A stretch of DNA of 64,000 bases from an uncultured Bacteroidaceae bacterium (GTDB lineage Bacteria; Bacteroidota; Bacteroidia; Bacteroidales; Bacteroidaceae): contig CAKRRN010000001.1 in the NCBI GenBank assembly GCA_934394435.1, positions 186,001 to 250,000 of the forward strand. Direction: 5' to 3'. A program made the position numbers and the translations under genes. Of this stretch, positions 24,906 through 34,600 are shown one piece after another. The notes beneath the pieces are model-generated. The model did not search any database, was not told where the DNA came from, and worked only from the letters and a program-made list of their open reading frames with translations. How positions within the stretch are numbered: position 1 is the stretch's first letter; every line of letters starts with the position of its first letter.

Positions 24906-27755
24906 TTATCTATTTTCTGGCATTTCAGAACCGCTTTGTAATGTCCCATCGTCTGCCATTCCTTCTGCGCTGATTCCCATAGGGGTCTGTCGCCCATTGT
25001 TGTAGAAGTTGATTGTTGCCGTTCCGCTTTCGTCCAGCTCCACATTGGGATTCCAGTAGAGTGTACGTCTGTAATCTTTGTGCTCAGGTAAAGGCTTGTT
25101 GGCATATGAGGGTTGGTAGAACTCATAGCATAGTGAAAAGCCTGGCAATTGATAGAATCGGTCTCGGTATGTGGTGCGTACCATATCGTTTGGCAGAAGT
25201 CTTAAGTCCACGATTACCTCTGGCTGGTCGCTTGCCTCATACTTCTTGCTTCCTTCCTGGCGCGGACTGTAGTCTGTATATATGTATACTTTGTCTAATT
25301 GCGTCAGGTGATCATATTTCTTCTTTTCGCTGTCAGGTATGTTAGCAGAGGCCGTTTTTGAATTGTATCTTCGTGTCATGATATAGTTGCGCTCTTGGTT
25401 CATGTCTCCGATGTAATAGCGTGCTACGTTTTCAGAGAAACTTCCTCCTCCTGTGAATATACCGTAGCAGAGCCCTGCATCGCTCACAGCGTTGAAGGCA
25501 TCGTAAGCATCCACTACAAAAGCTGGTTTTGATGCGTCAAACCGTGTGTAGGAAGTCCGTTTGGCGCCCACAACCACTTCTTTTAGGGTACGTGAACCAT
25601 CGTATTGCCAGTCTTCGTTTATTGCAGATCCTTGGGGAGTTGGTGCCAAATGAGTCTGATACCAAGTGTATGGTTTCACAAAACGAGGGTTGAACAAATC
25701 TAATTTGACATAGAATTCGGGATAGTTCAGTTCCTCTTTTTGGTCTTCTCCTGAATTGACCCATAAGAAATTCTTATGTTGACTTTCATTCCATTTTGTT
25801 GTGTCAGATGCTGCGAGGAAGAAGCATGCTCCATCGAAGAATCTCGGACTTTGTATGCTGAAACGTGAGTTCTTGGTCATCATTTCACCTGTTACCCCGC
25901 TTGCACCTTCTTTGGTAAATTCAGCATGAACCAGCACCGGACGTTTTGGTCCGCGTGCAGTACTCCAGAATCTTCCTTGTACATCTTGACGTTTTGTAGC
26001 ATCGTCTCTTCGGAAGATATTATCGCTTTCTTGAGCAAATTTGCTCATTTCGGATGCTACGTCCTTGATTTTATCTCCGTTTGCATTCTCTGCTACATTG
26101 TTTTTGCTACTTTTGTCTGCAGCCTGTGCTTCTCTTTCTCCATCGGTCATCATCATATTGTTCATTGCAATGTCTGTTTTAGTTGCAATGACGTCTTCGC
26201 GAGCTTCCGCATTGTATCGGTTGACAGAGCCCGTGAATAAAGGAGTTCTTTCTGGCTGGTGAGTGATTTCGAATGCACCTGGTATTGCCATTGTGTGCCA
26301 GTCGTATCGTCTCCATCCTTGTATCATGAGCAGAAGGTCTAATGCACGTTGGTGTTGCTCGTCATCTTTTTCGAAAAAGTAGTTGGGATCTTCTACAAAA
26401 CCTTTGATCTGACTGCTCAACAGCATTTCTGCCATGATATTAGCGTTGTCGAATAGATACTCAGAGTGCATTGCGTCTCTTACAGCTACGCTTAGTGTAC
26501 TCCCTGGGACTCCTCCCTTTATCTTTACTTCAACTGGAGCGTAGGCTTCGCTTCCTTGCTTGCTTAGACCGCTAAAAGTGATGGTGTTACCTATGGGTGT
26601 GTTTCCGTTTCTGACAAAGAAGAGTCGATCTGCCCAGATTCTTCCTTGTGCATCGAACAGCGTAATCTGATTTACTCCTGTGGGTAAGGATGATGCTTCC
26701 AGAGTGACCGTCTGTTTGTTTCCGGCTTGTAGCTGACGGAAATCTTGCTGTTGTCCCTGGTACATAATGGTCATTCCGATAGGTTCTCTCGAAGCCTGAC
26801 CATTGCTTGTAATCTCAATGTTGATTTTTCCTTGTGCTTGCGATACCTGTATGGCACATCCGTCTGTTTCCGCTTTGGGCAGTTTAATCTCTGTTTTTTG
26901 ATCACCGCAGGTTAGCTGTACGGTGTATGTTTTTTCTGCTTCTGGTGTCAGTAGGAATGTGCCTCTCCCCCGATTTTCTGTTTTTGCTGTGGCCACTTGC
27001 TTGCCAGAGCCGTCTATTACCGTTATGTTCCCTTCTTTGTGCTGACCTTCTTCTGTGTTGACTTCGAAGGCTATCCGGCAAGGTCTGTCTGCCACCATGT
27101 GTCCTCCCTCTGGGTAAAGCTTTAGGTCCAGTTTCGGAGCACTTGTGTCAGCTTTGGCTCTTTTTCGTAGTGGGCGAAGGGTAATGTCGTGTGTGTATTC
27201 TCCTTCTTTTTTGGGTTTGTCGTAAATGGGAAAGGTGCGGCTGTATAGTTTGTCGTAATCAAGGTAATAGTCTTTTGCCATTCCTCTGTTGATAAACCAT
27301 TGCTCAGCCTGTTTGCTGTGAGGATGTTCGTACATGCCCCAGTTGAGCATCCAGCGTGTGTATGCTCTTAGTTCGTAGAACCCACTATAAAGGGAATCTC
27401 TCAGTACAAACGATCCGTCTGCCTGTCCGTTGTTTAATTCCAACAATTGACGTTCCACCAAGTAGCCATCTTGGTTGTAGAGGTCTGCGTACAATACTCC
27501 GCTGATTTTGCTGGGTTTCCGCGTGTCAGAGCGTTGTACGTATGCTTTATAGTAGATGGTGTCTCCTAGAAAATAGCAGTTGTTGTCCATGTGGACAAAT
27601 ACCTGTTCTTGAGGGATTGCCTTGCCAAAGCGTTCTGCTCTCTCTGCCCATCCTTCCAAAGTGGTAGGAACATTACTCTGGTTCGTCTGTGCAGACGTTG
27701 CAATGCTATGGGAGCATAGACATATTGCTATTGCATATAGTATACCGTTGCGCAT
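24906..27755 (-). CDS. Large exported MG2/alpha-2-macroglobulin-like protein with plug-like domain
   Basis: 949 residues from the ATG at 27755 (MRNGILYAIAICLC); an in-frame ATG at 27797 would add 14 polar residues before the signal peptide. The N-terminal region (EQVFVHMDNNCYFLGDTIYY and the SGFYELRAYTRWM stretch) matches the MG2-type domain of Bacteroidetes surface proteins. Further Ig-like beta domains follow. Near residue 735 RTLKEVVVGAKR starts a segment like a TonB-receptor plug, but no 22-strand barrel follows. It contains no thioester motif that I can see. Such proteins may work in envelope assembly or substrate handling; function is unknown. It sits between rmlB and the sugar-kinase-like gene, probably co-transcribed. 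Confidence 0.75.
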   Translation of the reverse strand: MRNGILYAIAICLCSHSIATSAQTNQSNVPTTLEGWAERAERFGKAIPQEQVFVHMDNNCYFLGDTIYYKAYVQRSDTRKPSKISGVLYADLYNQDGYLVERQLLELNNGQADGSFVLRDSLYSGFYELRAYTRWMLNWGMYEHPHSKQAEQWFINRGMAKDYYLDYDKLYSRTFPIYDKPKKEGEYTHDITLRPLRKRAKADTSAPKLDLKLYPEGGHMVADRPCRIAFEVNTEEGQHKEGNITVIDGSGKQVATAKTENRGRGTFLLTPEAEKTYTVQLTCGDQKTEIKLPKAETDGCAIQVSQAQGKINIEITSNGQASREPIGMTIMYQGQQQDFRQLQAGNKQTVTLEASSLPTGVNQITLFDAQGRIWADRLFFVRNGNTPIGNTITFSGLSKQGSEAYAPVEVKIKGGVPGSTLSVAVRDAMHSEYLFDNANIMAEMLLSSQIKGFVEDPNYFFEKDDEQHQRALDLLLMIQGWRRYDWHTMAIPGAFEITHQPERTPLFTGSVNRYNAEAREDVIATKTDIAMNNMMMTDGEREAQAADKSSKNNVAENANGDKIKDVASEMSKFAQESDNIFRRDDATKRQDVQGRFWSTARGPKRPVLVHAEFTKEGASGVTGEMMTKNSRFSIQSPRFFDGACFFLAASDTTKWNESQHKNFLWVNSGEDQKEELNYPEFYVKLDLFNPRFVKPYTWYQTHLAPTPQGSAINEDWQYDGSRTLKEVVVGAKRTSYTRFDASKPAFVVDAYDAFNAVSDAGLCYGIFTGGGSFSENVARYYIGDMNQERNYIMTRRYNSKTASANIPDSEKKKYDHLTQLDKVYIYTDYSPRQEGSKKYEASDQPEVIVDLRLLPNDMVRTTYRDRFYQLPGFSLCYEFYQPSYANKPLPEHKDYRRTLYWNPNVELDESGTATINFYNNGRQTPMGISAEGMADDGTLQSGSEMPENR

Positions 27756-27836
27756 GTGCTTGCTTGTTTTTTTCTTTGGTGGTGTTGGGTGTTGCATCTT
27801 TGGGTCCGATAAGCGTTTGGAATAGAATACCTGCTT

Positions 27837-28973
27837 TTATCGTTTTTCATACATACTTTGGTAGTACTTCTCGTACTCGCCAGAGGTGATGTTGTCCAGC
27901 CATTTCTGATTGTCCAGATACCAGCGAACTGTTTTCTCTATGCCTTCTTCAAACTGCAGACTGGGTTCCCAACCCAGATCTCTCTGCAATTTCGTACTGT
28001 CGATGGCATACCGGGCATCGTGTCCAGGGCGATCGGTTACGTAGGTAATCAAGTCCATGTCTTCTCCCTCCTTACGTCCTAATAGTCTGTCAACGGTGTT
28101 GATTAGAACTTTGATGATATCAATGTTTTTCCACTCGTTGAATCCCCCGATATTGTAGGTTTCAGCCACTTTGCCTTGATGGAATATGAGGTCGATGGCT
28201 TTGGCATGATCTTCCACGTAGAGCCAATCGCGTATATTCTCTCCTTTTCCGTATACAGGTAGGGGTTTCCGGTGTCGTATATTGTTGATGAATAGTGGAA
28301 TAAGCTTTTCTGGGAATTGGTAAGGTCCGTAGTTATTCGAACAGTTTGTCACTATTGTGGGCATTCCGTACGTGTCGTGAAACGCTCTTACGAAATGATC
28401 TGAGCTTGCCTTTGACGCAGAGTAAGGGCTGTGCGGACTGTAGGCTGTGTCTTCGTGGAAGAATTGGTCTCCATATGCAAGATGGTGTTGCGTGCTGCTG
28501 GCTGTGGTGGTGTAGGGCGGTTTGATACCTTCTGGCCGATTCATTTCCAGCGCTCCATAAACCTCATCTGTGCTTATGTGGTAGAATCTCTTTCCTTCGT
28601 ACTTCGTTGGTAGGCTTTCCCAATATTCTTTGGCTGCCTGTAGCATGGTTAGGGTTCCCATTACGTTGGTACGGGCAAAGGTGAAGGGGTCCTTGATGCT
28701 TCTGTCTACGTGACTTTCTGCTGCCAAATGGATTATACCGTCTACATGTTTTTCTTTTATGAGATTGCTGACTCCTTCGTAATCGCAGATGTCCATCTTC
28801 ACAAAATGGTAGTTGGGACATTTCTCTACATCTGAGAGGTTGGCCAGATTGCCTGCATAGGTTAATTTGTCCAGACAGATGATGTCGTAGTCGGGGTATT
28901 TGTTTACGAAAAGTCGTACCACGTGGCTTCCGATAAAGCCTGCTCCACCTGTTATGATAATGCTTCTTTTCAT
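27837..28973 (-). CDS. rmlB: dTDP-glucose 4,6-dehydratase
   Basis: 378 residues, short-chain dehydrogenase fold. NAD-binding GGAGFIGSH (9-17), the STDEVYG motif (134-140), which in the family carries the catalytic Asp/Glu dehydration pair, and YSASK (184-188) with the catalytic Tyr and Lys. It converts dTDP-glucose to dTDP-4-keto-6-deoxyglucose in the cytoplasm, feeding dTDP-rhamnose synthesis. It is slightly longer than usual because of a polar insert at about 141-178. It is third in the - strand order rmlA-rmlD-rmlB; 99 bp separate it from rmlD. Confidence 0.96.
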   Translation of the reverse strand: MKRSIIITGGAGFIGSHVVRLFVNKYPDYDIICLDKLTYAGNLANLSDVEKCPNYHFVKMDICDYEGVSNLIKEKHVDGIIHLAAESHVDRSIKDPFTFARTNVMGTLTMLQAAKEYWESLPTKYEGKRFYHISTDEVYGALEMNRPEGIKPPYTTTASSTQHHLAYGDQFFHEDTAYSPHSPYSASKASSDHFVRAFHDTYGMPTIVTNCSNNYGPYQFPEKLIPLFINNIRHRKPLPVYGKGENIRDWLYVEDHAKAIDLIFHQGKVAETYNIGGFNEWKNIDIIKVLINTVDRLLGRKEGEDMDLITYVTDRPGHDARYAIDSTKLQRDLGWEPSLQFEEGIEKTVRWYLDNQKWLDNITSGEYEKYYQSMYEKR

Positions 28974-29022
28974 TTGAAGTGTGTAGTATTTCTGGAATGA
29001 AATGATGTAATTAAAGGCTGAG

Positions 29023-29055
29023 ACCTGTCTGTTGCTTGCTCATTGCGAGACAGGT
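29023..29055. other. Hairpin between rmlD and rmlB
   Basis: ACCTGTCT (29023-29030) pairs exactly with AGACAGGT (29048-29055). There is no T-run in the transcribed direction, so it is more likely an mRNA-processing or stability stem than a terminator. Confidence 0.35.
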
Positions 29056-29072
29056 AAATGCCCGATACCGCT

Positions 29073-29975
29073 CTATTTGTTTCCCATTATGTTGTTGATA
29101 CATACCAAGAGTGACTCTGCCCAGTATGGGATAGTCAGATGGAAGGTCTCCTTGAATTTCGTCTTGTCCAAAACGGAATATGCTGGGCGCTTTACTGGCG
29201 ATGGGAATTCGCTGCTGTGGCATGGGTTGATGGTACATGACTCGTGTCCTGTCATCTTCCTTACTGTCATTGCAAAATCGTACCAGCTGCATACTCCTTC
29301 GTTGCTATAGTGATAAGTGCCAGTGTTGCCTCTCCAGCTTTCTCTCTCTATGATGGTGGCGATGGCCTGTGCAAGATCCAGTGCGTACGTAGGAGTGCCA
29401 GTTTGGTCAAACACAACGTTTATCTGTGGCTTTTCTGCTGTCAGCTTCATCATGGTTCGGCAGAAATTCTTTCCGTATTCGCTGTAGAGCCATGCTGTGC
29501 GCAGTATGATGTGTTCTACGCCCGAGTTTCTGATGGCAAGTTCTCCGCGTAGTTTCGAATGTCCGTATACCCCAGTTGGAGTTCCTTTCTGGTTTTCGCG
29601 GCAAGGAGTGTTGTAAGGCTCCAGACCAAATACGTAGTCCGTGCTGATGTGTATCAGCAACCCGTTTACTTCGCGCATAGCCTGTGCGAGAATTGCGGGT
29701 GCGAGTGCGTTTATTCTCTCTGCTTTGGCTGCAAGGGAAGAGTCTGTCTCGCATGCGTCTACGTCGGTCCATGCGGCACAGTTTACTACGATTTCTATTT
29801 GTTCTTCTCTTACGAGGTCTTCCACAGCCTGTCTGTTCGTAATGTCCAGCAGAGTTGTCTCTAAGCCCTCAGGTTGTGTGACGTCCGTAAAGATGTAATG
29901 GTGGCGGCTGTTTTGTGTCACCTTTCTCATTTCTCTTCCGAGTTGTCCGTTAGCTCCTGTTACCAGTATGTTCAT
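29073..29975 (-). CDS. rmlD: dTDP-4-dehydrorhamnose reductase
   Basis: 300 residues. Nucleotide-binding GANGQLG (7-13), STDYVFG (111-117) and the catalytic Y137/K141 in VYGHSKLRGE. It carries out the last step of dTDP-L-rhamnose synthesis, reducing the 4-keto sugar with NAD(P)H. It lies 29 bp after rmlA in the same operon. The product supplies rhamnose for surface polysaccharide. The epimerase RmlC that acts just before it is not encoded in this operon. Confidence 0.95.
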   Translation of the reverse strand: MNILVTGANGQLGREMRKVTQNSRHHYIFTDVTQPEGLETTLLDITNRQAVEDLVREEQIEIVVNCAAWTDVDACETDSSLAAKAERINALAPAILAQAMREVNGLLIHISTDYVFGLEPYNTPCRENQKGTPTGVYGHSKLRGELAIRNSGVEHIILRTAWLYSEYGKNFCRTMMKLTAEKPQINVVFDQTGTPTYALDLAQAIATIIERESWRGNTGTYHYSNEGVCSWYDFAMTVRKMTGHESCTINPCHSSEFPSPVKRPAYSVLDKTKFKETFHLTIPYWAESLLVCINNIMGNK

Positions 29976-30004
29976 ACCAAATTCCTCCTTGTTCTATGTG
30001 TATC

Positions 30005-30910
30005 TTATTCTTCGGGATGGTGTCCAAAGCGTTTTGCGTCTTCTACTACTTGCAGCAGGTATTGTCCGTACTGGTTCTTTAGCATGGGCTGAGCCAGCCG
30101 TCGCATCTGTTCCTCGTCGATCCATCCATTTCGGAAGGCAATACCTTCCAGGCAGCCTATTTTCAGCCCTTGTCTTTTTTCCAGGACTTCAATGTAGGTA
30201 CTTGCTTCTGAGAGCGAATCGTGTGTGCCCGTATCTAACCACGCGAATCCTCTTCCCAAGGTCTGTACTTTCAGTTCGCCATCTTCCAGAAACTTCTGGT
30301 TGACGGTGGTGATTTCGTATTCCCCTCGTGCACTTGGTTTGATGTGCTTTGCCACGGAAACCACCTTGTTAGGGTAGAAGTATAGTCCCACCACTGCATA
30401 ATTACTTTTCGGATGTTCTGGCTTTTCTTCTATAGAGATGCAGTTGTTCTCCTTGTCGAACTCTGCCACACCATACCTTTCGGGATCTTTTACCCAGTAG
30501 CCAAACACGGTGGCTTTGTTTTCCTCTTCTGCCGTACGTACGGCTTCATGCAGCATTTTATGAAAACCGTTTCCTTGGAATATATTGTCCCCTAAGACCA
30601 GGCATACACAGTCGTCTCCGATGAAGTCCGCGCCAATAGTAAATGCTTGCGCAAGTCCATCGGGGCTTGGCTGTTCTGCGTATGTGAATTTCACTCCAAT
30701 GTCACTTCCGTCTCCCAATAGCCTTCTGAAACCAGGTAGGTCAAATGGTGTGCTGATAATGAGTATTTCCCTTATGCCTGCCTGCATGAGTACGCTTACA
30801 GGATAGTAAATCATGGGCTTGTCGTAGATGGGCATTAGCTGTTTACTTATGCCCTTTGTGATAGGGTAGAGACGTGTGCCCGACCCTCCTGCCAGTACTA
30901 TTCCTTTCAT
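30005..30910 (-). CDS. rmlA: Glucose-1-phosphate thymidylyltransferase
   Basis: 301 residues. The nucleotidyltransferase signature GGSGTRLYPITKGISKQL starts at residue 8 and is followed by MPIYDKPMIYYP. GDNIF and EKPEHPKSNYAVVGLYFY are also family-typical. It makes dTDP-glucose from dTTP and glucose 1-phosphate, with feedback inhibition by dTDP-rhamnose known for the family. First gene of the operon; the promoter should lie in the non-coding block upstream, where TTACTTTGC around 30942 on the minus strand is a near-match to the -7 consensus, one base short. Confidence 0.96.
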   Translation of the reverse strand: MKGIVLAGGSGTRLYPITKGISKQLMPIYDKPMIYYPVSVLMQAGIREILIISTPFDLPGFRRLLGDGSDIGVKFTYAEQPSPDGLAQAFTIGADFIGDDCVCLVLGDNIFQGNGFHKMLHEAVRTAEEENKATVFGYWVKDPERYGVAEFDKENNCISIEEKPEHPKSNYAVVGLYFYPNKVVSVAKHIKPSARGEYEITTVNQKFLEDGELKVQTLGRGFAWLDTGTHDSLSEASTYIEVLEKRQGLKIGCLEGIAFRNGWIDEEQMRRLAQPMLKNQYGQYLLQVVEDAKRFGHHPEE

Positions 30911-31081
30911 TGCTCTCTGTTTTTTAGTCTTACTTACTATTGCAAAGTAACTGGTTTTTCCTTACAAAAACAAATTCTGGAGCAAGTAATTTTGTACCTA
31001 CAGACAAATCCCTTTTTTCTTTGTAGATTGAGAGAATATTTGTTTTCCTGTCTAAGCTTTGCCTTCTGAATATTCTGCTTG

Positions 31082-31240
31082 TTAAACCCAAATCGGTCAT
31101 TAGACAGAAACAAAGAACCCATTCCTGCTGATGGATAGTTCTTGCCAATTCCTATCAGCCTTTCTTCCGGTATCTTGTTTCCAGGCTTGTCTTGACATAG
31201 CCCACTATGCCTTCGACACGTCTGAAAACAATCTGCTCGA
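31082..31240 (-). repeat. Dispersed repeat A, long copy 1
   Basis: On the minus strand it runs from TCGAGCAGA to CCGATTTGGGTTTAA and aligns along its length with 56011-56171 (shared blocks GACAAG-CTGGAAACAA, CCGGAAGAAAGG, GTCTAATGACCGAT). Translated in the shared frame both give GNK(I/V)PEERL(I/V)GI and SNDR(F/L)G, suggesting descent from a coding sequence. Confidence 0.75.
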
Positions 31241-31298
31241 AAAACTCGAAAAAAAAGACTAATATGAATCAGTATCTAATGACCGGTTTGGGTTAAAA
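31241..31298 (+). repeat. Dispersed repeat A, short copy 2
   Basis: AAAACTCGAAAA through TCTAATGACCGGTTTGGGTTAA. It aligns with 43125-43180 over about 58 bp and lies head-to-head with the long copy on the other strand. Confidence 0.65.
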
Positions 31299-31547
31299 CT
31301 GTGATTTTATTCTTTTCAACTGTGAAATTATTATTTTCTAACTGGAAAAATTTTTCTTCCCAGTTGGGGAAATATTTAGCTAAACTCTTATCTCTGTTTA
31401 CAGAGGTACTTCTCTTTGTTGCTCAAAAGATATCCTTTTGCCTCATAATTTTTGTATTGCGAAAAGACTGAAGCGCGAAAAGCGTAAATAAAATCTGTTT
31501 GGTCAGAAATAAGTTTCTGCAGCAGTTAAAGTATAGATGGAATTTGG

Positions 31548-31555
31548 TAACTTTG
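31548..31555 (+). promoter_or_regulatory. Promoter -7 box for the CotH-like gene
   Basis: TAACTTTG followed by TG matches the consensus, 74 bp before the ATG at 31629. Confidence 0.6.
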
Positions 31556-31628
31556 TGACGGAATAACTCCAAGATAACCATATTCAATTGCGTATATACG
31601 TATTTTCTTTTATTAGTAAACTAAAGAG

Positions 31629-34600
31629 ATGGGTTTGTTTCAGAAGTGTTGTGCTGCCATGATGGTGTTGTTTGCAGGTGTTGTGCCGTGTGTTTATGCA
31701 GACGACGCTTGTCTTGAAGGAAAAGTAATCAGTAAGGAGGGTCGTGCAAATGCGGCTTATGCCTTTGATGGAGATGTTTCTACTTATTACGAAGCTCATT
31801 CGGCTGATGGCCAGTGGGTTGGACTCGACTTAGGGCGCCAGTATGTCATTACCCATATAAGTTTTACTCCTCGTCAGAATGGAAGTATAGGCTCAGATCG
31901 TATGCTACTCTCTTTATTCGAAGGTGCCAACCGCTCAGATTTTATGGATGCGGTACCCTTGTACTTGATTTCAGAAGCACCCGAGCAGGACAAAACCTGT
32001 GACGTCGATGTACGTGTGAGCCGTGGATTTCGTTATGTACGCTATGTGGGATCAGCTGGCTCGTATTGCAATGTGGCAGAGTTGAAGTTCTATGGATACG
32101 AAGGTGCAGGAGACGACACTCGCTTTTATCAAGTAACCTGTTTGCCTACCGTAAGCATTCACGTGACGGATGAGAGCGTGCCAGAGCAGAAGGGACAGGA
32201 TTTTGATTCGCGTATCACAATCACTTACGAGAATGGGGCGCTCATCCAGGAGTACCCTGTCTTAACTCGGGTACGCGGTAATTATTCAGCTACGCATGAA
32301 AACAAGCCTTACCGCATAAAGTTCAACGATGGTAAGAGCCATCATATGCTGCATGGTTCCGCGCGTGACGAATCTCCAGCCAAAGCCAAGAAATGGACTC
32401 TTATCAATAACTATGGTGACAAGACTCTCTTCAGAAATAATGTTGCATATGAGGTGAGCCGACGGGTGGGAATGCCTTTCACTCCTTGGTGCAGATGTGT
32501 GGATCTTATCCTCAATGGCGACTATCGGGGCTGTTACCAGTTGACAGATTACATCGGATTGGACAAGAATAGAATCAATATTGCTGAGATGGACGACACC
32601 TGTACGGATAGTGTCTCTATCACGGGTGGCTATTTGTTGGAGATGAATGGCTATGCAGGACAGGACCCTGTGAATTTTACCTCACGCCACGGTAATCCTG
32701 TATCTGTGAATGACCCTGACGAGAAGGATATTGTCCCAGCTCAGTACAACTATATTCGCGATTATTTCAATAAAATGGAGGATAGGGTCTTCTGTTCAGA
32801 ATACACGGATACGCTCAGAGGTTATCGTAGGATGTTGGACTTGGATACCTTCCTTCGTTATTTCCTCGCCTGTGAGTTCAACGGGAATACCGATATGTTG
32901 TGGCAGGTGTTTATGTACAAACAGCGGTCAGACAGCCTGATTTATACGGGTCCCGTATGGGATAACGATCTTGCTCTGGATAATGACTTTAATGTTTATC
33001 CAGGCAATCAGCGCGAGGAGTGGACCTATAAGGTACGTACTGCAGGCAACTGGGGAACCTTGGTTGGCAGGATTCTTTCGGATGGTAATGCTACGGCTCA
33101 CCTTCAGGCGTTGTGGGCACAATTGCGCAGAGACTCTCTTATTACGGCTGATGAAATGGGACTTTATGTTGATTCTTTGCGCACGTTGTTGCAGGAAAGC
33201 CAAAGACTCAATTTCTTACGCTGGCCGTATCTTACTCAGCAGTTGCATTGTAATCCGCGTGTCTGGGGAACTTGGGAAGCTGAAGTAAACGTGGTGAAGA
33301 ACTATGTGGAAGGACGTGTGGCTTGGATGGATCAGAAACTCAATTATGGCTCTCTGCGACAGGAAAATAACGTCTACCAGATTAGCTCCCCACTCGATTT
33401 GTGTCAGTTCAGCGAAATTGTCCGTGATGGAAAAAATTCTGCCCATGCGGAATTGTTGTGCAATATTGACATGAGCGAGTTCTCTCATTTGTTCGTTCCC
33501 ATAGGAACCTCGATGAAACCGTATAAAGGGACGTTCTTGGGAAACGGATACACGATAGATGGGCTACGCCTAAACGGAGACTCTGAGGTCGCATTGTTTG
33601 CTCATGTGGCTGACGGATGCGTGTTGTCTGACGTCTTTCTTGGAGCACACTCCCGCGTGTCTGGTCAGAGTAGAGTGGCTGCGTTGGTAGGAGTTGTCGA
33701 GGAAGGTTCTTTTACGATGAATCGTTGCGGAAATCTGTCTCAAGTAATGGCTACGGATGCCTATGCAGCAGCCTTGGTAGCAGAAGTACGTAGGGGAGCA
33801 ACGGCTTTGTTCGACAATTGTTATAATGTGGGTTCTGTGAGTGCCCACAAGGGGGCAAGCGCAATGGTGGCATGGTCTGAGGGAACGGTTGGCTTGAAGA
33901 ACTGTTACAATGCTGCCAAGATAAGCGGGGCAGTCTCGGTGGGAGAGTTTGCAATGACCGAGGGAAGTTTTCAGGCAGATAATTGTTATGATACGTATGC
34001 TTATCAAGTGAAGCATGTAAAAGAGAATGATGTGCGGAGCGGACGCCTGTGCTGGATGCTTGTAAACGGAGACAACGACTCTCCCTGGCGCCAGAATATC
34101 AACAATGTAGGCGAAAGGGATGAGCATCCCGTTCCCGTTCTCTCCCACAGCGTTGTGTATAAGGACAACGAAGACTATACTAATATCAACCCTTCGCCAT
34201 CGGAGTATCGCTATTTCATGTTGGATGTGTCTGCTGTCCAAGGTGGCAGTTTGATTCAGTTTTCTGAGTTCGATTTGCTGGACGTCAACCTCGATGAATA
34301 TTCTTTAACAAAAATATATTCTGGAACAGAAAGCTCTATAAGTAATGAGAATTGGCAAAATCTGACAGACAATAACCTCTCTACAAAGTATTGTTCCCAA
34401 TTCTCAGATCGATCCTATTTTATGTTCGATGCGGGTGGAAAGGTGAACTTGTATGGCTACCGAATTTGTACCGCTAATGATACAAGTAAAAATCCTAGTC
34501 GAAATCCCGCGTGTTGGAGGCTTTACGGAACCAATGCTTATACGGAGAATCCTGATGCCGCTTCATGGACTTTGATTGACGAGCAAACAGGAGAACATCC

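Larger units (their letters stand above)
30911..31628. other. Non-coding block between rmlA and the CotH-like gene
   Basis: About 720 bp, AT-rich. It contains repeat A in two opposed copies (31082-31240 minus, 31241-31298 plus) and the AACTGG...CCAGTT element at 31338-31375 that resembles 6878-6912. A minus-strand frame of about 60 codons ending at 30937 overlaps repeat A and looks like a decayed coding remnant, not a gene. Confidence 0.65.

Noticed and set aside
28821..30303. Several plus-strand open frames of 60-110 codons antisense to rmlD and rmlA
   Set aside because: They mirror strongly conserved genes on the other strand and have no independent family signal.
30930..31148. Minus-strand open frames upstream of rmlA
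   Set aside because: They overlap repeat A. The second long copy carries stop codons in the equivalent frame, so I treat them as decayed remnants rather than a gene.
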